Under the pieces are notes generated by a model that was given only the letters and a program-made list of their open reading frames with translations, searched no databases and had not been told where the DNA came from. This document shows, in pieces, positions 1 to 8,439 of a stretch of DNA of 64,000 nucleotides. Source of the stretch: Paenibacillus taichungensis (GTDB taxonomy: Bacteria > Bacillota > Bacilli > Paenibacillales > Paenibacillaceae); contig NZ_QEVW01000003.1 in NCBI RefSeq assembly GCF_003287275.1, positions 248,001 through 312,000 of the forward strand. Direction: 5' to 3'. Position 1 is the stretch's first letter. The number at the start of each line of letters is the position of its first letter. The position numbers were made by a program, and so were the translations under genes.

Positions 1-55
1 TAGAATACATTAATAATCAGGAGAGTTCAGCCCGATAAAATAGAGGTGATGGCGA

Positions 56-1027
56 ATGAACGGACGGGTCATGGCTGCAGGAGGGCAACCGGGAGGCAGA
101 CCATCCAGACAAATTAATGTTGTTTTACGTAACCAGGAACCTCAGATGTTGGTCAAAGAAGAAGAGACAGCAATACAAGCAGCAAAAGGCTTAGCCAAAC
201 ATGCGCATTTTCAGGAAATTCAAGGCGAGTTAGAGCAACTGGTTGGACTTGAAAATATCAAAGACTTAGTATTTGAAATCTATGCTTTCTTACAGATTGC
301 CCAGATGCGTACCGAAGCTGGTCTGATAAGTGGGGCGCACGTGTATCATATGATTTTCAAAGGCAATCCGGGAACCGGAAAAACAACGGTAGCACGAATT
401 GTTGCGAAGCTTTTTCAGAAGATGGGTGTATTGAGTAAGGGGCACTTAATTGAAGTGGAACGTGCAGACTTGGTCGGGGAATACATTGGGCATACGGCAC
501 AGAAAACCAGAGACTTGGTCAAAAAGGCATTGGGTGGAATTTTGTTTATTGACGAGGCGTACAGTCTGGCTCGCGGGGGCGAGAAGGATTTTGGAAAGGA
601 AGCTATCGATACACTTGTAAAGTCAATGGAAGATAATAAGAATCAATTTATACTCATCCTGGCGGGCTACTCGGAAGAAATTGATTTTTTTCTGCAGACG
701 AATCCCGGATTACCTTCCCGTTTTCCAATCCAGGTTGAATTTCCAGACTATAGCATTGATCAATTGATACAAATCTCCGAAATTATGGCCAAGGAACGTG
801 ACTATATTCTCATGCCACAGACCATACTCAAACTAAAGCAGCATCTGCTTCAGGAAAAAAATGAGTCTCTTCATGCGTTTAGCAACGCCCGATATGTCCG
901 AAATGCCATTGAACGATCGATTCGTCATCAGGCAGTTCGACTATTGGAACAGTATACCCAAGGAAATCCGGGAAAACTGGAGCTGATGACTATCCGCACA
1001 GAGGATTTGAAGTTTGATCAAAAGTAA
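56..1027 (+). CDS. spoVK: Stage V sporulation protein K, AAA ATPase
   Basis: A 323-residue single-domain AAA+ ATPase of the CbxX/CfqX-SpoVK family, close to the length of Bacillus SpoVK. Walker A (GNPGTGKTT) lies at residues 103-111 and Walker B (ILFIDEAYS) at 162-170. The family acts late in sporulation, during spore maturation, though its molecular substrate is not established. The start is supported by a GAGGTGAT ribosome site at 43-50, five bases before the ATG. It sits just upstream of hflX, a common Bacillales arrangement. A basic, glycine-rich N-terminus of about 20 residues precedes the conserved part. Confidence 0.9.
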   Translation: MNGRVMAAGGQPGGRPSRQINVVLRNQEPQMLVKEEETAIQAAKGLAKHAHFQEIQGELEQLVGLENIKDLVFEIYAFLQIAQMRTEAGLISGAHVYHMIFKGNPGTGKTTVARIVAKLFQKMGVLSKGHLIEVERADLVGEYIGHTAQKTRDLVKKALGGILFIDEAYSLARGGEKDFGKEAIDTLVKSMEDNKNQFILILAGYSEEIDFFLQTNPGLPSRFPIQVEFPDYSIDQLIQISEIMAKERDYILMPQTILKLKQHLLQEKNESLHAFSNARYVRNAIERSIRHQAVRLLEQYTQGNPGKLELMTIRTEDLKFDQK

Positions 1028-1049
1028 GCGATAATATAATTTTTAAAGC

Positions 1050-1075
1050 AGCCGGCCGGGTTAACCGGTTCGGCT
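1050..1075 (+). terminator. Imperfect hairpin between spoVK and hflX
   Basis: The arms AGCCG and CGGCT, plus an inner GTTAAC palindrome flanked by CGG/CCGG, form a stable GC-rich hairpin. It is not followed by a T run, so it may be a weak terminator or processing element rather than a true rho-independent terminator. Confidence 0.3.
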
Positions 1076-1146
1076 TAAAGCATGCCATGAAACCATGGTG
1101 GCACAGAATATATGCGGAAACGTATTAGAAGGAGTGAATATACACG

Positions 1147-2433
1147 ATGACAAATGGCACACATGATACAGATATGGTGAAGAAGGATCGCGCCGTGTTG
1201 GTGAGTCTGGTTACCGATGAGGTCAAACGCTCGGGTATTAACCCGGAGTACTCCCTTGAGGAGTTGGTAAAACTCGCCGAAACAGCAGGCGTGGAAGTGC
1301 TGAGTGTATTGTCACAGAACCTGAAAACCCGGGACACCAAATGGTTCATTGGTAAGGGGAAAGTGGAAGAACTTCGTGCAATAGCTGAGGAAACGGGAGC
1401 AACAACAGCTATTTTTGACCAGGAGCTGTCTGGTGCTCAGGTTCGTAACCTGGAAGAAGCGTTGGATCTCAAAATTATTGATCGCACCCAGCTGATCCTG
1501 GATATCTTTGCGCAGCGCGCCAACACGAGAGAGGGTATTATTCAGGTTGAATTGGCTCAGTTGAGCTATTTGTTACCACGTTTGTCGGGTCACGGGAAGA
1601 ATTTGTCCAGACTTGGCGGGGGAATTGGAACGCGGGGTCCAGGTGAAAGTAAACTGGAGACGGATCGTCGACATATTCGTGGCCGCATTGATGACTTGAA
1701 GCGTCATTTGGAAGAAGTGACACGTCATCGCAAGCTGCACCGGGAGCGTCGCAAAAAGACGGGTATCATTCAGGTAGCCCTTGTAGGTTATACGAATGCG
1801 GGTAAATCCACCTTGCTTAAACAATTAACGGCGGCAGATGTGTATATTCAAGACCAGCTGTTTGCCACACTGGATCCAACCTCTCGGACGATGGAACTGC
1901 CAAGTGGTAAAGAAATCGTACTCACAGATACGGTTGGGTTTATCCAGAACCTTCCTCATGATCTGATTGCGGCTTTCCGTGCAACGCTGGAGGAAGTAAA
2001 TGAAGCGGACCTTATATTACATGTGGTCGATGCATCGTCTGCCATGCGTGAAGATCAGATGAAAACGGTACACACCATTTTGCAGCAGCTGGGTTCAGGG
2101 GACAAGCCTCAATTGGTATTGTATAACAAAAAGGATGCTTGTACACCGGAGCAGCTTGAAATGCTACCTTTGGATAAAGAGCATATTAAAGTGAGTGCTC
2201 TGGATGCGGACGACTTGCTGAAAATTCGGGAGCTTATCCAGGCTGAGTTGACTGGTGACACGAAACGGTTCCGTATTCCGGCTGAGCGTGGTGATCTTAC
2301 ATCTGTACTTTACAAAATTGGTGATGTAGTTGAGACCACATTTGAAGATAATGATGTAATTTATGAAGTGGAACTGCAAAAAGGCGAATATGAGAAATTC
2401 GGTTATTTACTTGAAGATTTCATACAACTGTAA
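1147..2433 (+). CDS. hflX: GTPase HflX
   Basis: A 428-residue ribosome-associated GTPase of the Obg/HflX superfamily, which rescues or splits stalled and heat-damaged ribosomes. The N-terminal HflX domain is followed by the family signature GGGIGTRGPGE near residues 157-167. The G domain has G1 GYTNAGKS at 214-221, G3 DTVGF at 261-265 and G4 NKKD at 327-330. A GGAG-type ribosome site lies about 12 bases before the ATG; a second in-frame ATG at residue 11 is an alternative. All key GTPase residues are present, so it should be functional. Confidence 0.93.
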   Translation: MTNGTHDTDMVKKDRAVLVSLVTDEVKRSGINPEYSLEELVKLAETAGVEVLSVLSQNLKTRDTKWFIGKGKVEELRAIAEETGATTAIFDQELSGAQVRNLEEALDLKIIDRTQLILDIFAQRANTREGIIQVELAQLSYLLPRLSGHGKNLSRLGGGIGTRGPGESKLETDRRHIRGRIDDLKRHLEEVTRHRKLHRERRKKTGIIQVALVGYTNAGKSTLLKQLTAADVYIQDQLFATLDPTSRTMELPSGKEIVLTDTVGFIQNLPHDLIAAFRATLEEVNEADLILHVVDASSAMREDQMKTVHTILQQLGSGDKPQLVLYNKKDACTPEQLEMLPLDKEHIKVSALDADDLLKIRELIQAELTGDTKRFRIPAERGDLTSVLYKIGDVVETTFEDNDVIYEVELQKGEYEKFGYLLEDFIQL

Positions 2434-2517
2434 CATCGATGACATATTTGTATGATAAGTTGACACGATAATTGATGTTTGACGTCAGATTCGTGCTATG
2501 AAGGGGAATGAAGTAAG

Positions 2518-3771
2518 ATGGCAAGCTTTGATTCAGAGATTATTGAACTTCAACGACAAGTTGAAAGTCAGATTGCGGGGCAATTGCAACAGATTGACCG
2601 GATCACCGATTATAACCAATGGAAAGTAATCAATGCTTTTCAACGTAGAAAAGTCAGCGATTTTCACTTTGCGGGTTCAACGGGTTACGCGTATAACGAT
2701 CGGGGGCGTGAGGTGCTTGATGAAGTATATGCCGATGTGTTTGGTGCAGAGGCGGCACTGGTACGTCCCCATTTTGCGTCTGGTACACATACCATTGCAA
2801 CAGCTTTGTTCGGTGTGCTCCGTCCAGGTGACGAGTTATTGTACATTACGGGTAAGCCCTATGACACATTGCATAAGGTCATTGGCAAGCCTGGTGATGG
2901 AACAGGATCGTTACGGGATTTCGGCATTGGCTATCAAGAGACGGCTCTGTTAGAAGATGGCGGAGTAGATTGGACGGCAGTAGAAAAAAGTATCAATGCA
3001 GCGACAAAAGTCATTGGTATTCAACGCTCCAGAGGATATGATTGGAGATCTTCCTTCTGTATTGAAGAAATCGCTGATATGGTTGCACGTGTAAAGGCGA
3101 TCAAGGAAGATGTCATCGTATTTGTGGATAACTGTTATGGTGAATTCACGGAGGAAAGTGAACCAACCGAAATCGGGGTAGACCTGATGGCAGGTTCACT
3201 GATTAAAAATCCCGGTGGAGGTCTGGCGGAAACCGGTGGATACATATGCGGGAAGGAAAAGTACGTACAATTAGCTGCCTATCGTTTGACAGCTCCCGGA
3301 ATTGGCGGTGAGGTTGGCGCGATGTTGGGAACAACTCGTGGCATCTACCAAGGACTTTACATGGCTCCGACAATTGTGGGACAAGCCATTAAAGGAAGCA
3401 CATTCGCTGCGGCGATGTTTGCTGCATCTGGATTTGTAACCAAACCGGCATGGAACGAGATACGTACAGATCTGATTCAGGCTGTTCAATTCAGCTCGGC
3501 CGAACATTTAATTGCCTTTGTACAAGGAATACAGCGGGCTGCTGCAGTAGATAGCCATGTTGTTCCTGAACCGTGGGATATGCCGGGTTACGAGCATCCT
3601 GTCATCATGGCGGCAGGTACGTTTATACAGGGTGGGAGCCTTGAATTATCTGCAGATGCGCCTATCCGTGAGCCTTATATTGGCTATATGCAGGGTGGTT
3701 TAACATACTCTCATGTTAAATATGGCGTTTTGATGGCATTACAGACGATGAAAGAACGTAAATTATTGTGA
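2518..3771 (+). CDS. PLP-dependent methionine gamma-lyase/aluminium resistance-type protein (YnbB family)
   Basis: A 417-residue fold-type I PLP enzyme of the family annotated as aluminium resistance protein or methionine gamma-lyase family (Bacillus YnbB). The cofactor-binding Asp lies in VDNCYGEF (about 203-210), and the probable Schiff-base lysine is K230 in SLIKNPGGG. In Bacillales this gene usually sits between hflX and glnR, exactly as here. The physiological substrate is not established. The start follows AAGGGGAATG. Its stop codon overlaps the GlnR/TnrA-type operator of glnR. Confidence 0.85.
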   Translation: MASFDSEIIELQRQVESQIAGQLQQIDRITDYNQWKVINAFQRRKVSDFHFAGSTGYAYNDRGREVLDEVYADVFGAEAALVRPHFASGTHTIATALFGVLRPGDELLYITGKPYDTLHKVIGKPGDGTGSLRDFGIGYQETALLEDGGVDWTAVEKSINAATKVIGIQRSRGYDWRSSFCIEEIADMVARVKAIKEDVIVFVDNCYGEFTEESEPTEIGVDLMAGSLIKNPGGGLAETGGYICGKEKYVQLAAYRLTAPGIGGEVGAMLGTTRGIYQGLYMAPTIVGQAIKGSTFAAAMFAASGFVTKPAWNEIRTDLIQAVQFSSAEHLIAFVQGIQRAAAVDSHVVPEPWDMPGYEHPVIMAAGTFIQGGSLELSADAPIREPYIGYMQGGLTYSHVKYGVLMALQTMKERKLL

Positions 3772-3818
3772 GTTTATCTAACACATCATTGACACTTAGT
3801 AATAACTAAATGTACAAT
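3767..3818 (+). promoter_or_regulatory. glnR promoter with GlnR/TnrA box
   Basis: The operator at 3767-3783 reads TGTGA-GTTTATC-TAACA and fits the GlnR/TnrA consensus TGTNA-N7-TNACA exactly. It overlaps the stop codon of the upstream gene. Five bases downstream is a sigma-A promoter: TTGACA (3789-3794), an 18-bp spacer, then TACAAT (3813-3818). The layout suggests GlnR autoregulation. Confidence 0.75.
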
Positions 3819-3851
3819 AGAGTGAAGAATAGATGACTGGAAGGTTGATGA

Positions 3852-4268
3852 ATGATGGGTGACGAAATTCGCAGAAATATGGCCTTATTCCCGATAGGTA
3901 TTGTAATGAAACTTACGGATCTGTCCGCGCGTCAGATTCGTTATTATGAGCAGCACAGTTTGATTGTTCCTGCGAGAACGTCAGGTAATCAGCGTTTGTT
4001 CTCTTTCAATGACGTAGAACGATTGCTGGAAATCAAGGCTCTAATTGAAAAAGGAGTTAACATCGCAGGTATTAAACAAGTGATGAATCCTGTTTCCAAA
4101 GAGTCAGAAGAAGCAACGGTTATTACGGCCGATACGGAAGTGAAACGTAGAGAGCTGTCGGATTCCCAACTGCATCGTTTGCTTAAACAACAACTGGTGT
4201 CAGGTAAGAGACCTGGACAAGTATCTCTCATCCAGGGAGAGCTTTCCCGTTTCTTTAATAAAAAATAA
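3852..4268 (+). CDS. glnR: MerR-family nitrogen regulator GlnR
   Basis: A 138-residue MerR-type repressor. The winged helix (LTDLSARQIRYYEQ, residues 20-33) is followed by a short C-terminal tail like the GlnR region that senses feedback-inhibited glutamine synthetase. In Bacillales, GlnR represses glnRA under nitrogen excess. The ATG at 3852 follows GGAAGG; there is an ATG immediately before it out of frame. glnA lies 130 bp downstream with its own promoter, so it may be transcribed both from here and separately. Confidence 0.92.
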   Translation: MMGDEIRRNMALFPIGIVMKLTDLSARQIRYYEQHSLIVPARTSGNQRLFSFNDVERLLEIKALIEKGVNIAGIKQVMNPVSKESEEATVITADTEVKRRELSDSQLHRLLKQQLVSGKRPGQVSLIQGELSRFFNKK

Positions 4269-4322
4269 GTTCGTATAACCTCGTAGGTCAGGGGAAATCC
4301 TGCTTTTGGGTAGGAGGACTCC

Positions 4323-4351
4323 TTGACCCATGCTATATTCTAATGTACAAA
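4323..4351 (+). promoter_or_regulatory. glnA promoter
   Basis: TTGACC (4323-4328), a 17-bp spacer and TACAAA (4346-4351) form a plausible sigma-A promoter inside the glnR-glnA gap. The -35 element is the right arm of an imperfect hairpin (GGTCA at 4286-4290 with TGACC at 4324-4328), so read-through transcripts from glnR could fold here. Confidence 0.55.
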
Positions 4352-4397
4352 TATAACAGGCAAGCCAAATATGCAGAGAAGAAAGGGAGAGGGTATC

Positions 4398-5726
4398 GTG
4401 AGTTTTACTAAAGAAGACATACTACGCATCTCAAAAGAAGAAAATGTACGATTCATTCGTTTGCAATTTACCGATTTACTTGGAGCAATCAAAAACGTTG
4501 AGATCCCTGTGAGCCAGCTTACCAAGGCTCTGGACAATAAAATGATGTTTGATGGATCTTCCATTGAAGGTTATGTACGTATTGAAGAGTCCGACATGTA
4601 CCTCTATCCGGATCTTGATTCTTGGCTGATTTTCCCTTGGGTAGCCGAGAACCGTGTTGCTCGACTGATTTGCGACGTATATCTTCCGGATGGTAATCCG
4701 TTTCCAGGAGATCCGCGTGGCATCTTGAAACGAAACCTGAAAGAAGCCGAAGAAATGGGATTTACTTCCTTCAACGTCGGTCCTGAACCAGAGTTCTTCT
4801 TGTTCAAAACAGACGAAAAAGGAAACCCGACTAACGAACTGAATGACCAAGGTGGATATTTTGACCTTGCGCCTACGGATCTTGGTGAAAACTGTCGTCG
4901 TGACATCGTTATCACACTTGAGGAAATGGGCTTTGAGATCGAAGCTTCCCACCATGAGGTAGCTCCAGGTCAGCATGAGATCGACTTTAAATATGCTGAT
5001 GCTCTAAAAGCAGCAGACCAGATCCAAACGTTCAAACTCGTTGTTAAAACGATTGCACGTCAGCATGGTCTACATGCTACCTTTATGCCGAAACCGCTGT
5101 TTGGCATGAACGGTTCAGGTATGCACTGTAACCAATCCTTGTTCCAAGGCAAAGTGAACGCATTCGTAGACGAGTCTGACGAGCTGGGTCTGAGCAAAAC
5201 TGCACGTCACTTCATGGCTGGAACTTTGAAGCATGCGCGTGCGTTTGCAGCAATTACGAACCCAACTGTGAACTCATACAAACGTCTTGTACCAGGTTAT
5301 GAAGCCCCTTGTTATGTAGCATGGTCTGCCAGTAACCGTAGCCCAATGATCCGTATTCCAGCTTCCCGTGGTCTGAGTACACGTGTTGAGGTTCGTAATC
5401 CGGATCCGGCTGCTAACCCTTACTTGGCTTTGTCTGTTTTATTGAAAGCAGGTTTGGACGGAATCAAACGTGAGCTGTCCTTACCAGCACCAATTGACCG
5501 TAACATCTACATCATGTCAGAAGAAGAGCGTGTGGAAGAAGGCATTCCAAGCTTGCCAGCTGACCTGAAAGAAGCATTGAACGAATTGATCCGCAGCGAA
5601 GTTATCTGTGATGCTCTCGGCGACCACGCCCTGGCTCACTTCTATGAGCTGAAAGAAATTGAGTGGGACATGTACCGTACACAAGTCCACCAATGGGAAC
5701 GCGATCAATATATCACGTTGTACTAA
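4398..5726 (+). CDS. glnA: Glutamine synthetase type I
   Basis: A 442-residue class I glutamine synthetase that makes glutamine from glutamate, ammonia and ATP. The GTG at 4398 is chosen because it follows GGGAGAGGG and gives the usual start SFTKEDIL; an upstream in-frame ATG at 4371 has no ribosome site. Recognisable motifs are [11 protein letters not shown] in the N-terminal beta-grasp, the metal-binding [13 protein letters not shown], and the ATP/glutamate region around [10 protein letters not shown] and [11 protein letters not shown]. The length fits the GSI-alpha form without adenylylation, regulated by feedback and GlnR. Confidence 0.96.
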   Translation: MSFTKEDILRISKEENVRFIRLQFTDLLGAIKNVEIPVSQLTKALDNKMMFDGSSIEGYVRIEESDMYLYPDLDSWLIFPWVAENRVARLICDVYLPDGNPFPGDPRGILKRNLKEAEEMGFTSFNVGPEPEFFLFKTDEKGNPTNELNDQGGYFDLAPTDLGENCRRDIVITLEEMGFEIEASHHEVAPGQHEIDFKYADALKAADQIQTFKLVVKTIARQHGLHATFMPKPLFGMNGSGMHCNQSLFQGKVNAFVDESDELGLSKTARHFMAGTLKHARAFAAITNPTVNSYKRLVPGYEAPCYVAWSASNRSPMIRIPASRGLSTRVEVRNPDPAANPYLALSVLLKAGLDGIKRELSLPAPIDRNIYIMSEEERVEEGIPSLPADLKEALNELIRSEVICDALGDHALAHFYELKEIEWDMYRTQVHQWERDQYITLY

Positions 5727-5735
5727 TAGTTGAAT

Positions 5736-5770
5736 CCCTTGGCGCTCTAGCGCTGAGGGGTTTTTCTTTT
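5736..5770 (+). terminator. glnA rho-independent terminator
   Basis: Hairpin CCCTTGGCGC-TCTA-GCGCTGAGGGG with one short mismatch, followed directly by TTTTTCTTTTT. Confidence 0.9.
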
Positions 5771-5785
5771 TGTGGTGAGGGGATT

Positions 5786-5821
5786 AAAAAAGCCAGGTAG
5801 GATAGTATCCAACCTAGCTTT
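5786..5821 (-). terminator. Terminator of the acetyltransferase gene
   Basis: On the minus strand the arms AGC-AGGT-GGATA and their complement form a long interrupted stem, followed by TTTTTT. It directly follows the acetyltransferase stop codon. Confidence 0.85.
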
Positions 5822-5835
5822 ATATCTATAGGAAC

Positions 5836-6495
5836 TCAGTCCTTAATTTCTGATAAGTAGTACTCATATAACTCGTCAATAGAAGAATTAGAAAGTAAGT
5901 GAGTGACTGCTTCAATCGATTTTCTTTTCCAATCAAACCAGCGCATTTCTTTTAACTTCATGATTTCTTCTTCGGAGAAACGCTTCCTAATTTCTTTTGC
6001 AGGATTGCCACCAATTATCGTGTAAGGGGCGACATCTTTTGTTACAACTGAGCCTGCTGCAACAATCGCACCTTCACCAATGGTAACACCCGGCATAATC
6101 ATGGCATTCATACCGATCCATGCATCGCTTTCTATAATGGTATCTCCCTTGGGTGAGAAGGAACGGCTAATTTGATCAGCAAATGGATAGACAGTGATCC
6201 ACTCCGCATGATGATTGTTATTTCCTCCCATAAGAATGACGACACCAGCTGCAATACATACATAATTACCAATAATTAAGCGGTCTATTTGCCATCCGAA
6301 TTCATCAATGGGGTTGAATAAGCTCCTCGATTTGTCATCTCCCCATAAATATCTCACGCATCCGTCTTCAAAAGATGAACTGTTATCATAATAACCGGAG
6401 TAATAAGAGTAATCGCCAACTTCGATTAATGGATTGGTTACAATGTCCTTTAAATACTTAATTTCAGACCAGTGATTCAATTGGTTTATATTCAT
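5836..6495 (-). CDS. CatB/Vat-type xenobiotic O-acetyltransferase
   Basis: A 219-residue left-handed beta-helix acetyltransferase of the XAT group, which includes CatB chloramphenicol and Vat streptogramin A acetyltransferases. Hexapeptide repeats run through residues 90-165 (IGNYVCIAAGVVILMGG; IGMNAMIMPGVTIGEGAIVAAGSVVTKDV; IIGGNPAKEIRKRF). The loop GGNNNHHAEW carries the likely catalytic histidine, in the place of GNQGHR in CatB proteins. The length matches the family. The start has AGGA seven bases upstream. A leader peptide and perfect stem-loop precede it, arguing for drug-inducible expression. Which antibiotic is modified cannot be told from sequence. Confidence 0.85.
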   Translation of the reverse strand: MNINQLNHWSEIKYLKDIVTNPLIEVGDYSYYSGYYDNSSSFEDGCVRYLWGDDKSRSLFNPIDEFGWQIDRLIIGNYVCIAAGVVILMGGNNNHHAEWITVYPFADQISRSFSPKGDTIIESDAWIGMNAMIMPGVTIGEGAIVAAGSVVTKDVAPYTIIGGNPAKEIRKRFSEEEIMKLKEMRWFDWKRKSIEAVTHLLSNSSIDELYEYYLSEIKD

Positions 6496-6506
6496 TTTAG
6501 TTTCCT

Positions 6507-6542
6507 CGCTTCTAAGTTATATTTCTGGGCAACTTAGAAGCG
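6507..6542 (-). promoter_or_regulatory. Perfect 12-bp stem-loop before the acetyltransferase ribosome site
   Basis: Arms CGCTTCTAAGTT (6542-6531 on the minus strand) and AACTTAGAAGCG (6518-6507) are perfectly complementary around a 12-base loop. The right arm abuts the AGGA ribosome site (6506-6503) of the acetyltransferase gene. The TAA stop of the leader peptide lies in the left arm. This is the classical geometry of translation attenuation in cat and erm genes. Confidence 0.8.
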
Positions 6543-6587
6543 TGATGCAGTAGCCACATTCTTTAGTTTTTTTAAACGACGAATCAT
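6534..6587 (-). CDS. 17-residue leader peptide of the acetyltransferase
   Basis: The frame encodes MIRRLKKLKNVATASRF and then stops with TAA inside the left arm of the attenuator stem. GGAAGG lies about eight bases before the chosen ATG; a second in-frame ATG three codons upstream is closer to that site. The peptide is basic (RRLKKLK), loosely recalling the RLR-type stalling motifs of some erm leaders, and would act in cis by stalling a drug-bound ribosome. Stalling at its end would open the stem and free the downstream ribosome site. Confidence 0.65.
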   Translation of the reverse strand: MIRRLKKLKNVATASRF

Positions 6588-6618
6588 CTGAATCATCCTT
6601 CCATAAGATATGAGGGCG

Positions 6619-6647
6619 ATTATAACAATGCCCTCTTTTTTTGTCAA
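6619..6647 (-). promoter_or_regulatory. Consensus promoter of the leader-acetyltransferase unit
   Basis: Minus strand TTGACA (6647-6642), exactly 17 bases, then TATAAT (6624-6619): a perfect sigma-A consensus. The -10 lies in the loop of a GAGGGC/GCCCTC inverted repeat, which on the plus strand is followed by seven T residues and could also act as a plus-strand terminator. A strong constitutive promoter fits control at the translational level. Confidence 0.85.
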
Positions 6648-6667
6648 TCCAATTTTAATAAAGAGAT

Positions 6668-6826
6668 GTCAGTGTGGATCCTTCATATAATGAAGAAAAA
6701 ATTCAGGAAGAGAAAATATAGACAGAACACGTGCCCACCATTTGGAAGGATGGATACATCATGTTTGACTAAAACGGGGACGGGAATAAGAATGTTAAGA
6801 GGAAGCTGGCATAAGTTCTGGCATAT
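6668..6826 (+). pseudogene. Decayed gene fragment with three in-frame stops
   Basis: Read from 6668, the frame gives protein-like segments DPSYNEEKIQEEKI, TEHVPTIWKDGYIMFD, NGDGNKNVKRKLA and VLAY, separated by single stop codons. The acidic and amphipathic composition is far more protein-like than the open frame that overlaps it (6666-6863). I read this as the remnant of a small coding sequence disabled by point mutations. The family is not recognised. Confidence 0.35.
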
Positions 6827-6944
6827 TAGTGTTAAGGCTTTTTATGTAGTCAATAAGAAATAGAATGGTTAATTAAAATATGATCATATCGTTGAAGCGA
6901 GAGTATGTTTTAATTCTTTGCTCTATTTTTACAGTATCTATATG

Positions 6945-6973
6945 TTGATAGTTTCATATAATTGCGTTATAAT
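6945..6973 (+). promoter_or_regulatory. Aldehyde dehydrogenase promoter
   Basis: TTGATA (6945-6950), a 17-bp spacer, then TATAAT (6968-6973), about 50 bp before the start codon. Confidence 0.75.
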
Positions 6974-7025
6974 TCATTTATGTTTTTAGAAATTAAATTT
7001 TGAACAATTAATTGGAGATGTTAAT

Positions 7026-8327
7026 ATGGAACAAGAGAAGCAACTGGTTGCCGCACAGCGGACATTTTTTTATACAGGACAAACTAAGTCTATTGAGTAC
7101 CGTATTCGTGCTCTTCAGCAATTAAGACAGGGAATTGAGAAGTATCAGCAACGTATTCTAGACGCACTTCGTGCGGATCTAAATAAATCAGCTACAGAGG
7201 CTTATGGCTCTGAGATTCGGATCGTGTTGGGTGAACTGGATTTTGCATTGGAACATTTGGAGGAATGGGCTACACCAAAACCTGTGCCTACAAATTCTGC
7301 TATACCTGATGGCACAAGCTTAATTTATCCTGAACCTTATGGAGTTGCTCTTATTATTGCACCTTGGAACTATCCGTTCCAATTAGCTTTTGGCCCTCTA
7401 ATTGGAGCCATTGCTGCGGGTAACTGTGCCATTATTAAACCGTCTGAATTAACTCCAGCCGTGTCACGTCTAACTTATGATTTGATTCATGAGATATTTC
7501 CTAGTGAGTACATGGCAGTTATGGAAGGGGAAGTGGAGACGAGTACGGCATTGTTGAAAGAAAAGTTTGATTATATTTTCTTTACAGGCAGTACAGGTGT
7601 TGGCCGTATTGTTATGAAGGCAGCTGCTGAGCATTTGACTCCAGTTACGTTAGAACTAGGTGGTAAGAGCCCGGTCGTTGTTCATCAGGATGCGGATTTG
7701 AAGCTGGCAGCTCAGCGCATTGTTCGCGGTAAATTTCTGAATGCTGGTCAAACCTGTGTCGCTCCGGATTATTTACTTGTACACGAGGATGTTCATGACA
7801 AATTAATGGAATTGATCGGTGCAGAAATTCAGGATAAATTTGGAGATGATGTGATGAAAAATGCTGATTTTCCGCACATTGTCAACGCACGTAACTTTGA
7901 TCGTTTATCGGTGTTGCTCCAAGATGGCAAAGCAATGATCGGTGGACGTTCTGAACGTGATCAGCTGCTCATTGAACCAACAGTTCTGGGGGGAGTGGAT
8001 TGGAAATCCCCAGTGATGCAAGAAGAGATCTTTGGTCCAATTCTTCCTGTATTTAAGTATACCGACCTCGATCCCATGTTAGATGAGATTGTTCGTCGTC
8101 CAAAACCACTGGCATTATATCTCTTCACTCAGGATGAGGATCTGCAGAATCAGGTTCTGAATCAAGTATCTTTTGGTGGTGGTTGTATTAATGATACTTT
8201 GTCTCATATGACATCACATTATCTCCCGTTTGGCGGTGTAGGGGAAAGTGGAATGGGTTCCTACCATGGTAAACAGAGTTTTGATGTGTTCTCTCATCAT
8301 AAAAGCATTCTTAAACGCAGCGAATAA
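7026..8327 (+). CDS. Aldehyde dehydrogenase, class 3 (YwdH-like)
   Basis: A 433-residue NAD(P)-dependent aldehyde dehydrogenase that oxidises aldehydes to acids. Visible are the cofactor-binding PWNYPFQL (113-120), FTGSTGVG (186-193), the general base E210 in LELGGKSP and the catalytic C244 in NAGQTCVAPDY. The FGGVGESGMGSYHG motif near the C-terminus is typical of the ALDH3 group. It is about 20 residues shorter than the usual 456-residue Bacillus homologue, chiefly at the C-terminus, so a soluble form without a membrane tail is likely. The start follows TTGGAGATG. Confidence 0.9.
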   Translation: MEQEKQLVAAQRTFFYTGQTKSIEYRIRALQQLRQGIEKYQQRILDALRADLNKSATEAYGSEIRIVLGELDFALEHLEEWATPKPVPTNSAIPDGTSLIYPEPYGVALIIAPWNYPFQLAFGPLIGAIAAGNCAIIKPSELTPAVSRLTYDLIHEIFPSEYMAVMEGEVETSTALLKEKFDYIFFTGSTGVGRIVMKAAAEHLTPVTLELGGKSPVVVHQDADLKLAAQRIVRGKFLNAGQTCVAPDYLLVHEDVHDKLMELIGAEIQDKFGDDVMKNADFPHIVNARNFDRLSVLLQDGKAMIGGRSERDQLLIEPTVLGGVDWKSPVMQEEIFGPILPVFKYTDLDPMLDEIVRRPKPLALYLFTQDEDLQNQVLNQVSFGGGCINDTLSHMTSHYLPFGGVGESGMGSYHGKQSFDVFSHHKSILKRSE

Positions 8328-8360
8328 TCGACTAACGTAGAACAATATAAGTAGTATAAG

Positions 8361-8399
8361 AAAAAAGAGGTTGTCCCGTTCAAGGGGACAACCTCTTTA
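8361..8399. terminator. Bidirectional terminator between ALDH and lexA
   Basis: A perfect 12-bp stem, AGAGGTTGTCCC with GGGACAACCTCT, sits between convergent genes. The minus-strand side is followed by six T residues, the plus-strand side by three. Confidence 0.9.
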
Positions 8400-8439
8400 A
8401 GTATCTTATTGTGAGACCACTGTACAACTTCAATACATA

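Noticed and set aside
4476-4976. Minus-strand frame of 166 codons inside glnA
   Set aside because: Antisense to a highly conserved gene, without ribosome site; codon-bias shadow.
6666-6863. Open frame of 65 codons before the aldehyde dehydrogenase
   Set aside because: It has no ribosome site and odd composition, while the overlapping frame broken by three stops looks more protein-like; listed as a decayed fragment instead.
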